Shown: piece by piece, positions 27,271 to 35,713 of the stretch | Layout: the number at the start of each line of letters is the position of its first letter | Numbering within the stretch: the first letter of the stretch is position 1 | Source of the DNA: an uncultured Cohaesibacter sp. | Lineage (GTDB): Bacteria; Pseudomonadota; Alphaproteobacteria; Rhizobiales; Cohaesibacteraceae | Assembly: GCF_963667045.1 (NCBI RefSeq) | Contig: NZ_OY762934.1 | Coordinates: 2,535,501 to 2,599,500, forward strand | Length of the DNA stretch: 64,000 nucleotides | Direction of reading: 5' to 3' | The notes under the pieces: model-generated | The model's input: the letters and a program-made list of their open reading frames with translations, nothing else | Told to the model about the DNA's origin: nothing | Databases searched by the model: none | Translations under genes and position numbers: made by a program

Positions 27271-27329
27271 ATCACTGGCATCTTTTCGGATGCCTGCCGA
27301 ATGAAAGCAGCATGCTTGCGAAGGCTTTG

Positions 27330-27761
27330 CTAGCGGATCGAAACACTGTTTCTGGATACGATCACTTTGAGATCATTTTCCTGACCCGGCGAGATGCTGC
27401 GAACAGCAGAGAATCTGGCTGTACCAATATCGCGGAAGGCCGCAACAATGCCCACTGCGGTCGGCTCTGTTGCAAGGCTCCGGGTTTTATTGGTTGTTCT
27501 TCCCGGCAGCATCTGGATATCGTCCGTGCCGAGCAGATTTTCACCGAGCGTTTCGCTTCCCTTGTTAAAAAGGGCAAAGAAATCTGTAGAGGCAAAATTG
27601 CCGGCAGATTGCAGATAGAAAACCTTGACCTTTACAGGAGCCCCCTCATTCATGTCGAAACTGCCTGCCGCCGAGATATTGACGGTGGTTGCAGAAGGGC
27701 CGTTGCAGCCAGCAAGGGCAACCAAAACCGTCACAGCCAGGATCGCTAGATTGATACGCAT
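27330..27761 (-). CDS. tssJ: T6SS outer-membrane lipoprotein TssJ
   Basis: A 143-residue lipoprotein with signal peptide and lipobox LVALAGC (Cys19), then the transthyretin-like TssJ fold (VKVKVFYLQSAGNF, DFFALFNKGSETLG). It anchors TssM to the outer membrane. It lies 11 bases after the FHA gene and is followed by a terminator. Confidence 0.9.
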   Translation of the reverse strand: MRINLAILAVTVLVALAGCNGPSATTVNISAAGSFDMNEGAPVKVKVFYLQSAGNFASTDFFALFNKGSETLGENLLGTDDIQMLPGRTTNKTRSLATEPTAVGIVAAFRDIGTARFSAVRSISPGQENDLKVIVSRNSVSIR

Positions 27762-27772
27762 GGTTCTTCCTT

Positions 27773-29245
27773 TCAGAGTTTTTTCAGCTGTTCTTCATAG
27801 GCTCGCGCAAATTCCCGCCCGAATGCAGATTGGAAATCATCTTCGGTTTCGCGTGCTATCTGGGCGTACATTTCTTCGTAAGCTTCCCAGTATTTGGCCT
27901 TTTTGCCACTGAGCAGACCGCCCAGACTTGTATTGGACTCGATCCTTTGGGAGAGTTGGGCAGGGTCGAGGCGGAATAACAGGTCCCGAAGAGCGGCTTC
28001 CATGCCAGACATCATCGCCACTTCATGGGCCTTGATATCATTCAGCGCTTCAGCAGCTGCGATTTCGGCATCCTGATAGCCGCGCACAGTGGGCCGGATC
28101 ATTGCCTCAACTGCCTGTTCTGCACTGATGGAGAATTTGAGAGGATTGTTGCCACCCTGATTGACCATGGTCCGTTCCATGCGCAGCTCGCTTTTAATTG
28201 AGGCCCTGGTCAGCAGAATTTCCCGCATACCACTCACCATTGCAGCGAAAACACGTCCCATTCTTTCCATGGTCCTCGCCATTTCGTCAGGCGGGATGTG
28301 AAGATGTTCCATTCCCGCACCGACCAAAAAGGCTTTGACAGCCTGCTCGGATACCAATTCAGGCTCAGAAGATAATTGATGCGGCCTATCAGCCGTCGAT
28401 GGTTGGTCACCCCCAGCAACTGGATCGTCATGGGCTTGTTTGCTCGACAATGAAGGAGGACTGTCCAGCTTTGGTGCGAACATATCATCCCAATCGTCCG
28501 GAATGACGGCGGCTTGCACCGCCGGATGCGCAAAGTGATCCTGAGCCGCAGGGGAGTGATCCTTCAGGCTTTCCCCTTCCTCAATCGGAGGCAGGGGAGC
28601 CGCGTCGAACGAAAAGCTCTCCGGTATCGGCTCCTGAGCAAAAGGATCTTCGGATGAAGAGAAGTCTGCAAGCGGATCACCAGACCCGGACAAAGGATCT
28701 CCGGAGAACGGGTTATCAATAATGGCTTCCCGTTTCCAGATCGCGCCAGCCTCTTGCTGAGATGGCGCTGAGGCTATGGGAGCGCCAATGATATCGTCCC
28801 ATGGAGCGTCGATGTCATCAAGCGCATCGTCCATATTCAGGGAATCCTGTTGACTGCGGGCCATCTGCGGGAAGACCTCACTTGCGTCTGTGGGGGGCAT
28901 AAGCTGTCCGTCGTTCGGGCCCTGCCCCTCTTTGTCAACAATGACAAGCAACTCGTAGGAGCCCAACTGGATGACATCCCCATCGTTGAGAGGTGACGGG
29001 ATATTGCCTATACGTTCGCTGCCGTAGTTCAGATATGTGCCGTTGGTGCTGATATCGACGATCAGATAATCGCCATTCCTTTCTTCGACGACGCAATGGC
29101 GTTTGGACAGAGCGCGTTCCGGATCTGGCAAGGAAAGATCATTGTCTTCACCGCGCCCGATTGTCACGACTCCATTGATCATTTCGACCGAGGACTTATC
29201 GCTGGGCATAGATCCCGAGTTCATCAATTTCAGTGTCAGGCCCAT
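27773..29245 (-). CDS. T6SS FHA-domain protein (TagH/ImpI/Fha)
   Basis: A 490-residue protein. An N-terminal FHA domain (INGVVTIGRGEDNDLSLPD, RALSKRHCVV, DISTNGTYLN) binds phosphothreonine. A long acidic, DPFA-rich linker spans roughly residues 130-310. A C-terminal helical T6SS FHA domain follows (EQAVKAFLVGAGMEHLHIPP, VFAAMVSGMREILLTRASIK, KAKYWEAYEEMYAQI). It is the likely target of PpkA and PppA and triggers T6SS assembly when phosphorylated. The ATG at 29245 with GGGAGG upstream is chosen; the longer open frame is unsupported. Confidence 0.92.
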   Translation of the reverse strand: MGLTLKLMNSGSMPSDKSSVEMINGVVTIGRGEDNDLSLPDPERALSKRHCVVEERNGDYLIVDISTNGTYLNYGSERIGNIPSPLNDGDVIQLGSYELLVIVDKEGQGPNDGQLMPPTDASEVFPQMARSQQDSLNMDDALDDIDAPWDDIIGAPIASAPSQQEAGAIWKREAIIDNPFSGDPLSGSGDPLADFSSSEDPFAQEPIPESFSFDAAPLPPIEEGESLKDHSPAAQDHFAHPAVQAAVIPDDWDDMFAPKLDSPPSLSSKQAHDDPVAGGDQPSTADRPHQLSSEPELVSEQAVKAFLVGAGMEHLHIPPDEMARTMERMGRVFAAMVSGMREILLTRASIKSELRMERTMVNQGGNNPLKFSISAEQAVEAMIRPTVRGYQDAEIAAAEALNDIKAHEVAMMSGMEAALRDLLFRLDPAQLSQRIESNTSLGGLLSGKKAKYWEAYEEMYAQIARETEDDFQSAFGREFARAYEEQLKKL

Positions 29246-29249
29246 GCGA

Positions 29250-29540
29250 TTAGCCTCCCACCAACACGGTAGGGCATCCCATGACAATGACACCACCATG
29301 CGCGCAGGTATCTCCAAGACGCGCCTGGGGTTTCTTGCCTGTCAGTACCTTGGTTGATCCCTTGGTCACCATATCAGGCGGGCCGACACAAACTGCCATG
29401 GAGGTCGCGGTGGCGGCTGGCATTTTGCCAATGAGCACGGTTGGACAGGGTACGATGATGGGGCCACCGATATGAGGAATAATACCGGTTACCATGGGGC
29501 AGACATGATTGTCGCCAATGCGGGCGGCTGGGAGTGTCAC
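29250..29540 (-). CDS. PAAR spike-tip protein
   Basis: A 96-residue PAAR protein consisting only of the sharpened cone (PAARIGDNHVCPMV, GCPTVLVGG at the end) with no attached toxin domain. It caps the VgrG spike and can carry effectors non-covalently. The start overlaps the stop of the upstream gene (29537) by ATGA, and the FHA gene starts five bases after it, so these are tightly coupled. Confidence 0.92.
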   Translation of the reverse strand: MTLPAARIGDNHVCPMVTGIIPHIGGPIIVPCPTVLIGKMPAATATSMAVCVGPPDMVTKGSTKVLTGKKPQARLGDTCAHGGVIVMGCPTVLVGG

Positions 29541-30160
29541 GATTCTTTCTCCTTGTCGGATGGGATTTGCGCAGGCATGGGAACATTGCCATTTCCACCA
29601 CGCGCAATGCTCAGCGCGCGTTCCAGAAGGACTGGCCCGTAGGTGTCGACCTGATCTTCGTCATGAAAAAGAGCATCCAGCACCATACCGAAAACAGCAA
29701 AGCCGACGGCTCCCGGAGGGGATTCATAGTCGTTCAAATGGCCTGGTCCCAACGTGCCATCCGCAAAACTCGCTGCCATTGCGCAAAAAGCAGTATTGTC
29801 TTCGTTGCCAGCTCTATCTAGCGCTTCTCTGGCTTGGGTCCTGGCTTCTACACCGGGTTGGCGAACCCAAGCTTCGGCGGCTTGAACAGTGGCGGGAAGA
29901 GGCTTCTCCGGCCCGAGCATGTCCCGCGCTGCGAGGCATGCCCACCATGTAGCCTCTCTGGCAGGTAACGTGTGGGCAAGCAATTGCAACATGTCGATCA
30001 AGGCACCCTTTGCTTCCAACTCACTGAGAACGGCCGGAACAGACGCACTGGCGCTGGCATCGAGAGAAGATTGAAGGACAACATTTCCCGCCGCCATAGC
30101 CTTGGCTGCGGGAATATCCGGTATTTTTTTCAAATCTGAGAAACGTGTGCTGATTGTCAT
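29537..30160 (-). CDS. DUF6931-like T6SS-associated protein
   Basis: A 207-residue cytoplasmic, alanine-rich helical protein that I match to the DUF6931 family found between vgrG and PAAR genes. The match rests on AREATWWACLAARDM, AWVRQPGVEARTQAREAL and SPPGAVGFAVFGMVLDALF. Its role is unknown. The fixed position between VgrG and PAAR suggests a spike-loading chaperone or adaptor. Coupling to PAAR is by ATGA overlap, and vgrG ends ten bases upstream. Confidence 0.7.
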   Translation of the reverse strand: MTISTRFSDLKKIPDIPAAKAMAAGNVVLQSSLDASASASVPAVLSELEAKGALIDMLQLLAHTLPAREATWWACLAARDMLGPEKPLPATVQAAEAWVRQPGVEARTQAREALDRAGNEDNTAFCAMAASFADGTLGPGHLNDYESPPGAVGFAVFGMVLDALFHDEDQVDTYGPVLLERALSIARGGNGNVPMPAQIPSDKEKES

Positions 30161-30170
30161 GATGGCCCCG

Positions 30171-32297
30171 CTAATTGATCATCGTCAACGCGCCCTTGAC
30201 GAGCATCATTCCCGAAGACTTCACCTGGGTCATGCCTCCGCCCTCAAGCTTCAACATGCCACCACCCTTGAGAGAGGCCTGCCCCTTGCCTTCCATTTTC
30301 AACTGTGCCCCTGCCGTGAATTTGGCTGTAGCCTTTGCCTTGAATTCAATCTGGGTGGCGGAAATGGTGACTTTTGTTGGTGTCATCTCTATCGTCGAGC
30401 CACCACATTTGAGGGTGATCCTGGACTGAGCCGTTATCTTCAGCGCATCCCCAACGTCGATATCGTAGTTGTTGGCAATATCATCGGACTTGGCTCCCAA
30501 TATGCGAACGGACTGATCCTTGTCGACACGCAGATGATCTTCACCACCGATACCGGTCTTTCGGGTCTGGGCAACAGAGATGTCCTCCTTGCCCTTGGCC
30601 ACAGTGAAACTGTGATCTCCTTCACGGATGGTTTCCGTCTTGGTGCCGTGAATGGTCTGCGTGAAGGTGCCTCCATTCTTGTGCTCAAGCCCGACAGTTA
30701 CTTCGGCATTGTTCTTAATGATTTGCTTGTAATCGCGCTCAGACTGGAAACGAACGAACTCCGCGTTTTTCTTGTCTTCAAACACCAGTTCGTTGAAGCC
30801 ATCGCCGCCTTTGGAAGACTTCGTCTTGAGGCCGCTTTGTGTCTGGTTGGCAGGCAGTTTGTAGGGCAGCTTGGTGTCGCCGTTATAGACCATGCCTGTC
30901 ACGATCGGGCGATCGGGGTCTCCATCCTCGAACTGGACCACCACTTCTTGACCAATGCGCGGGACGCCAACCATGCCCCAGCCCTTCCCGCTCCATGGCA
31001 CAGTGGTGCGAATCCAGCATGAGGATTTGTCGTCTCGCTTGCCCTCGCGATCCCAATGGAACTGAACCTTGATCCGACCATATTCATCGGTCCAGATTTC
31101 CTCACCCTTCTTGCCAACCACAATCGCGGTTTGAACGCCCGGATGGGGCGGTCGTGGCGTTATCTGGGGGGCGCGAAAGGCAACACTGATCGGCTGCACC
31201 TCAAAGGAACATCTGTAGATATCGATATTATTCCTATGATCGAACGTAAGGGTTGGCCCCAAAATGGCGTCGATAATTTCCCGGTCATCAATATCGGCAT
31301 CAATCTGCAATTGGTGGCTTGCAGAGAGCACCAGATATTCGGCATTTTCAGACTTGCGGGGATGCTTCTTGAGCTTGAATTTCCCCCCAGCCATCATTTG
31401 TTGCACGTTGCACACGCCCATGGCGCGCTGGGCTTGTGCTGCGATGCCTTCAATCTTGACGCGTGCATGATGTTCTCCGAGGCGGATTTCTCTATGGCGG
31501 CCCGGATACTGGTACACTTCGAAAGACTTATATGCGTGCTTGCCACGAGGCAGGGCTTTTACCGTTTTGAGGTCGGATTTCGGTTTTTCAAAGTCATAGT
31601 CTTGCAATGTCACCTTGCCGGATTGAATGCTTTCGCTTCCGCGCCATTCGAAAACATGGTCGTCGGCACGACGATAGTGCGGCTCACGGAAATAAAATTC
31701 GACCTCGGCATTGTCCTCAAGCGCCTTATGCGTGCTTGCATCGTCAGCCAGAACAAGGGTCTCTTTCGACTTTTCGTGCGTGATGTAATAGTAGATGCCC
31801 TCCTCTTCCATGAGGCGGGAAACAAAAGCAAAGTCCGTTTCCTGATATTGGACGCAATAGTCTCGCGGCTTGTAGTTATGCTTGGTCGAATCCTTGAAGT
31901 CTGAAAATCCGTGCTGGCTGAAAATCTCCTTGATGACATCGATAACGGTTTTGTCCTGAAAAACACGACAGTCAGATGTGCGCGTCAGGAACCATATCCA
32001 TGGGCGAACCTCGGCTCGAAAATATCCGCGACCAGCATGAGAGCCGAGATATTCCGCCGCGACACAACGGCCCTGGAAATACCGGATCTTGTTTTTTGGT
32101 GCATCGACCTCAAGGCGCATCCGTTCTCCGACAATTTTCTGAAGGTCCAGATCGATATCTGGCGACATGAACTCGATCGTGGTCTGGGTTATCTGGCTCA
32201 GGCCTTCGTCGATTTGGGCCCGCATGAGAAACCCCTTCAGGCTATTCGGCAATTCAAGGCGGACCTGACGGCCTTCCAGAATAGAATGACTTGCCAT
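30171..32297 (-). CDS. vgrG: T6SS spike protein VgrG (TssI)
   Basis: A 708-residue VgrG with gp27-like and gp5-like parts (RYFQGRCVAAEYLG, SRLMEEEGIYYYITHE, FHWDREGKRDDKSSCWIRTT, WGMVGVPRIGQEVVVQFEDG, DPDRPIVTGMVYN). The long beta-helix continues to the C-terminus with short GG-rich repeats (ASLKGGGMLKLEGGGM). No enzymatic extension is seen. It forms the puncturing spike and pairs with the downstream PAAR. Confidence 0.95.
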   Translation of the reverse strand: MASHSILEGRQVRLELPNSLKGFLMRAQIDEGLSQITQTTIEFMSPDIDLDLQKIVGERMRLEVDAPKNKIRYFQGRCVAAEYLGSHAGRGYFRAEVRPWIWFLTRTSDCRVFQDKTVIDVIKEIFSQHGFSDFKDSTKHNYKPRDYCVQYQETDFAFVSRLMEEEGIYYYITHEKSKETLVLADDASTHKALEDNAEVEFYFREPHYRRADDHVFEWRGSESIQSGKVTLQDYDFEKPKSDLKTVKALPRGKHAYKSFEVYQYPGRHREIRLGEHHARVKIEGIAAQAQRAMGVCNVQQMMAGGKFKLKKHPRKSENAEYLVLSASHQLQIDADIDDREIIDAILGPTLTFDHRNNIDIYRCSFEVQPISVAFRAPQITPRPPHPGVQTAIVVGKKGEEIWTDEYGRIKVQFHWDREGKRDDKSSCWIRTTVPWSGKGWGMVGVPRIGQEVVVQFEDGDPDRPIVTGMVYNGDTKLPYKLPANQTQSGLKTKSSKGGDGFNELVFEDKKNAEFVRFQSERDYKQIIKNNAEVTVGLEHKNGGTFTQTIHGTKTETIREGDHSFTVAKGKEDISVAQTRKTGIGGEDHLRVDKDQSVRILGAKSDDIANNYDIDVGDALKITAQSRITLKCGGSTIEMTPTKVTISATQIEFKAKATAKFTAGAQLKMEGKGQASLKGGGMLKLEGGGMTQVKSSGMMLVKGALTMIN

Positions 32298-32327
32298 TAT
32301 TTCACCTTTTACCTTTTGAACGAAGGA

Positions 32328-32642
32328 TCATGAGCTGTGTGAATATTCAACAAGGACGAGTTGGTTCTCGGTCTTCAGACGATCAATAATACCGGTGTGA
32401 ATTGCCCACAGGTCTGCGGTGTCCATCCCCCCGCCGGGCAATGAAGACAGTTCGAACATGCTGGCGAACCGGACGCAATAAACAGGTGTTGGGTAGGATT
32501 GTTCAGCGGACAACAGTGCGGCAAGATGCTCGTCCCCCTCGACAAGCCAATAGCTTTCACCGACCTGCGCCAGCAGAATGGCGTTGGCTTCGCCCTTGTC
32601 TTCCTTGGTCTTGTCTGACATACGGCTGTTGGCATCAAGCAT
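32328..32642 (-). CDS. Small unknown protein between the TssBC fusion and vgrG
   Basis: A 104-residue acidic protein of unknown family. Recognisable stretches are AILLAQVGESYWLVEGDEHL, TPVYCVRFASMF and TADLWAIHTGIIDRL. It has no signal peptide or membrane span. Its ATG at 32642 overlaps the stop of the fusion gene by one base (TGATG), so its synthesis is probably coupled to that gene. It may be a partner or chaperone of the fusion or of VgrG. Confidence 0.65.
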   Translation of the reverse strand: MLDANSRMSDKTKEDKGEANAILLAQVGESYWLVEGDEHLAALLSAEQSYPTPVYCVRFASMFELSSLPGGGMDTADLWAIHTGIIDRLKTENQLVLVEYSHSS

Positions 32643-35563
32643 CACAGATTCTCCAGAAGTGCGGCCAGATCGGCGTCGAGATCCTCTTCGTCGCTCTCCG
32701 AAGGCGTTGTGACGGACGTATCGTCATCGAAACTCGCCAGCAGACTATCCAGATCCATATCGTCGTCGGAATCCAGGCCGGAAAGCGCATCGTCGTCACT
32801 GTCGTCTGTAGACAGATCGAGGTCGAAGTTCGAGCCAATATCTGACAGGTCTGTCACCAACGCGTCGTTGTCGATCCCAGCCTCATTGTCAGATTGTACG
32901 GGCACTGCCGCGAAGCTGATTGTTGTATCGTGATTGGCTCCAACGGGCGCCTTGATTGTAGCCCACGGGCCTGCGAGCATCGTCCCGCTCAAAGCCTGAA
33001 AAGAGCCCTGACGCACTTCATTGCGCCCCTTGATCGATAGCAGGGGAATAAAGCCACGCGCCACGACGTCCGCCATTGTGCGCGTATTGAGAAGGCGTTC
33101 CGTGCAGGGCAGAGCAATTTGGTCGCCATATTGATCATTCATGGTATGTACTGGCATGTCGTCCAGAGACATGATCTTGCCAAGCTCCATCGACTTGCCC
33201 ATGCTGCTTACCGTCTTTGCCATGAGAATGGCCGATAGAATGACCGGATTGGCCCAGAGCATTCCTTTCAGGCCACTACGCAGATTGAATTCTTCGAAAT
33301 CAAATGGCTCCACCGGTTCTGTTTTGCGGCCATAAGGTAACCGCAACAGGAATCGAGGTGACGCAAGGCCAACATAAGATGCTTCAGGCAACTGCCGCAT
33401 CGCATCCCATGTTCTGGCCGTCACCGGGTGGCGGTCCTGCTTGGGAATTTCCAGAAATTTGGGAGAAATCGCTGCAATGAACGGCGCATTCATCCATGCG
33501 GATATCTTCGCCATACGGGCAAGAAGATCGGCATGAGGCGGTGTTTCCTCCAAACTGTACAAGCCGAAAACAGCCGACAGTGCGCCCTGTTCTTCATCAA
33601 GACGTGGTTCTTCCGCCAACATCCTGAATAAACCGCTTTCAGACAACTCATCCTGAGCCGATAGGTCTGCAGCCCATTCCTCGGCAGACACATCATAGAG
33701 AATGATCTCGAGCGAAGCGCCGGTCTCAATCCGTCTGGCAAGCAAATCAAGAGAACGCCAAGTCGACTCGACGGCCTGAAAATCCGGATGGTGCAGAATA
33801 GCCCGCATGACGCCTGACAAGGCGCTGTCGATTGCTTCAAGCCAGCCTTGTTGGTCCGGATCCGGAGCTGCCGTCACATAAGGCTTGACCACGCGACTGA
33901 TAAGATCTTGCGCAGGCGTTGCCACCGCCGCAATGCCTTCCCTGTTACCGATCAGGCTCTGGAAATCACTGAGCTTGCAGTTGGCAGGTACGGCGCTTCC
34001 CTTGGCTCTGTTGCGCGGCAAATGCTCGATGTCGATCGGTTCGGCAGCCAGATCGCTCAGATAGGAAGCAGGCGCAATTGCTCCCGTTGCAACACGCTGG
34101 CGAAGGGAAGACAGTTCCTCGAAGATGGAAACATTCTCATAGAGTTTATCAGGATGAAGGTCATCAAGACCGTTCAGCTTCACCTCTATGCCAGCACCAT
34201 CCTGGCCCAGAGGTAAAACAAGCGTCGTCGCAAATCTGGCAATAATGGTGTCGAGATTGTCGACATCAAGCTTGATCGGTTTTCGATTGGCAAGATCGTC
34301 GCCTGTTGCCAAATCGCCACGATTGGCGCGTCCTGTAAAGTCCCCAAGAATGGCGATACGAAACTTGGAATGGCGATCTTGATTTTCCTGAGGTTGTTCG
34401 AGGGAAAGAACTCCGAATGGTTCGGCCAGAACTGGCTCCTCATTTTCTTTTTCTTCTTCCTCATCCTCACCAATCAAAAGCCCTACCAATTCCTCAGACA
34501 GATCAGTGTCGCCGTCGGATTGATCATCGAGAAGTGCATCAAGATCAAGCTCTTCTTCTTCCGGCTCTGTCACATCTGGTGAGAGTGGGCCATCATCAAA
34601 AGCAGCGTCGTCATCTAGGTCATCCGGCCTGTCTGCCAAAAGGGAAGCCAGATCGAGCGCATCCTCATCTTGTTGCAAATCCGAGACGCTTTCGTCTTTG
34701 TCGAAAACATCATCATTGGAATAGGCGCAATGGAGGCTCTCATCTTCGTCACTGCTTGCCAGAAAACTGCTGAAAGTGGCGTTCAGATCGTTCGTATCAT
34801 CTTCGGTCTTTATCTCGAGTGAACGCAATGCAGACAATGCAGCCTGAGTGGAATCGCTCTCCTCTTCCATTGATGGCACGGCGGAGGTCGACAAGAGGCT
34901 TTCAAACGCGGTCAGCGTTTCGTCAGGCATTTCCTGTTCATCAGAGATGGTCTGTTCGCGCAGACTGTCAAGAGCCGCAAATGTTGTGTCGTCTTCCTCT
35001 GCTGTCCTGATTGTCGAAGACATCTGCTTCAAGCTTTCGAAGACTTTCTCTTGATCGCTAGACGAAGCAGGAGAGTCTCCCGAAGACGCGAGGATAGCGC
35101 TCAGGACCTGAGGGTCAGCGATCAGTTTGGCAATAAGCTCTTCCGCTCCGGTTTTACCGTCCATATAGGTGATCAGATGGGAAAGTTGCGTCCGGGCTTC
35201 GAGCAATTTTCTCAATGGCTCAACCTTTTTTGCGATGGCCGCAGGCGTAAAATCCTTCATGCTCTCGAATGAGAGATCAATGCTCAGGTTGCCATCGCCC
35301 GTCAGGGTGTTTGGCACCGTGAACGTCGCGCGCGGGCGAAGAGCTTTCATGCGCTCATCGAAATTGTCGACGTCGATTTCCAGAAATTTGCGATCTGCCA
35401 CACTGGGCAATGGTGCCTCTGATTTGCCAGACAGATCTGACATGACGCCCATCACGAAAGGGAGCTGAACTTTCTTCTCGGCTCCATAGAGCTCGACATC
35501 ATATTCGATCTGTACGCGTGGCGCCCTGTTGCGAGCGACAAATTTCTGTCCACTTTTCGACAT
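32642..35563 (-). CDS. TssB-TssC-like sheath fusion with acidic linkers
   Basis: A 973-residue protein not matching the usual T6SS gene list. Residues 1-158 are a TssB domain almost the same as the separate TssB encoded at 45929-46447. Residues 159-398 are a strongly acidic, low-complexity linker with repeated hydrophobic LxxLL-type motifs (ASLLAD, DALLDD, VGLLIG). Residues 399-865 are TssC-like: FRIAILGDFTGRA opening, then HHPDFQAVESTWRSLDLLAR, MAKISAWMNAPFIAA, SYVGLASPRFLLRLPYGR, TERLLNTRTMADVVARGFIP. The normal TssC C-terminal strands are missing and replaced by an acidic tail (residues 890-973, DLDSLLASFDDD, DADLAALLENL). It cannot be the main sheath subunit, because intact tssB and tssC are present. 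A role in sheath initiation, end-capping, length control or recycling is inferred. Confidence 0.85.
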   Translation of the reverse strand: MSKSGQKFVARNRAPRVQIEYDVELYGAEKKVQLPFVMGVMSDLSGKSEAPLPSVADRKFLEIDVDNFDERMKALRPRATFTVPNTLTGDGNLSIDLSFESMKDFTPAAIAKKVEPLRKLLEARTQLSHLITYMDGKTGAEELIAKLIADPQVLSAILASSGDSPASSSDQEKVFESLKQMSSTIRTAEEDDTTFAALDSLREQTISDEQEMPDETLTAFESLLSTSAVPSMEEESDSTQAALSALRSLEIKTEDDTNDLNATFSSFLASSDEDESLHCAYSNDDVFDKDESVSDLQQDEDALDLASLLADRPDDLDDDAAFDDGPLSPDVTEPEEEELDLDALLDDQSDGDTDLSEELVGLLIGEDEEEEKENEEPVLAEPFGVLSLEQPQENQDRHSKFRIAILGDFTGRANRGDLATGDDLANRKPIKLDVDNLDTIIARFATTLVLPLGQDGAGIEVKLNGLDDLHPDKLYENVSIFEELSSLRQRVATGAIAPASYLSDLAAEPIDIEHLPRNRAKGSAVPANCKLSDFQSLIGNREGIAAVATPAQDLISRVVKPYVTAAPDPDQQGWLEAIDSALSGVMRAILHHPDFQAVESTWRSLDLLARRIETGASLEIILYDVSAEEWAADLSAQDELSESGLFRMLAEEPRLDEEQGALSAVFGLYSLEETPPHADLLARMAKISAWMNAPFIAAISPKFLEIPKQDRHPVTARTWDAMRQLPEASYVGLASPRFLLRLPYGRKTEPVEPFDFEEFNLRSGLKGMLWANPVILSAILMAKTVSSMGKSMELGKIMSLDDMPVHTMNDQYGDQIALPCTERLLNTRTMADVVARGFIPLLSIKGRNEVRQGSFQALSGTMLAGPWATIKAPVGANHDTTISFAAVPVQSDNEAGIDNDALVTDLSDIGSNFDLDLSTDDSDDDALSGLDSDDDMDLDSLLASFDDDTSVTTPSESDEEDLDADLAALLENL

Positions 35564-35580
35564 TGAGCTTTCCCTAACTA

Positions 35581-35618
35581 GGCTGTCGGCACGCTCGGGT
35601 GCAAAGCCGAGCGCAGCC
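35581..35618. promoter_or_regulatory. Strong hairpin in the leader of the TssBC fusion gene
   Basis: CGCTCGG (35592-35598) pairs with CCGAGCG (35607-35613), extended by GGCTG at 35581-35585 with CAGCC at 35614-35618. It lies 18 bases before the fusion start on the transcribed strand. No T-run follows, so an mRNA stability or attenuation element is more likely than a terminator. Confidence 0.45.
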
Positions 35619-35669
35619 CTTTTGCTTCGTTAGTGCAGGGGAAGGCCGCTTAAGGTTCGCGCCGGGATC

Positions 35670-35688
35670 AAAAAAACACCGAAAGGTG
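35670..35688 (-). terminator. Weak terminator-like hairpin after the coiled-coil gene
   Basis: On the minus strand CACC-TTTC-GGTG is followed by seven T residues, 26 bases after the coiled-coil protein stop. The stem is only four bases long, so it may give partial termination before the TssBC fusion. Confidence 0.4.
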
Positions 35689-35713
35689 GGCCAAGGCGCT
35701 GCCCTGACGGGCG

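Noticed and set aside
30102-31022. 306-codon open frame on the plus strand
   Set aside because: Opposite vgrG; no family features.
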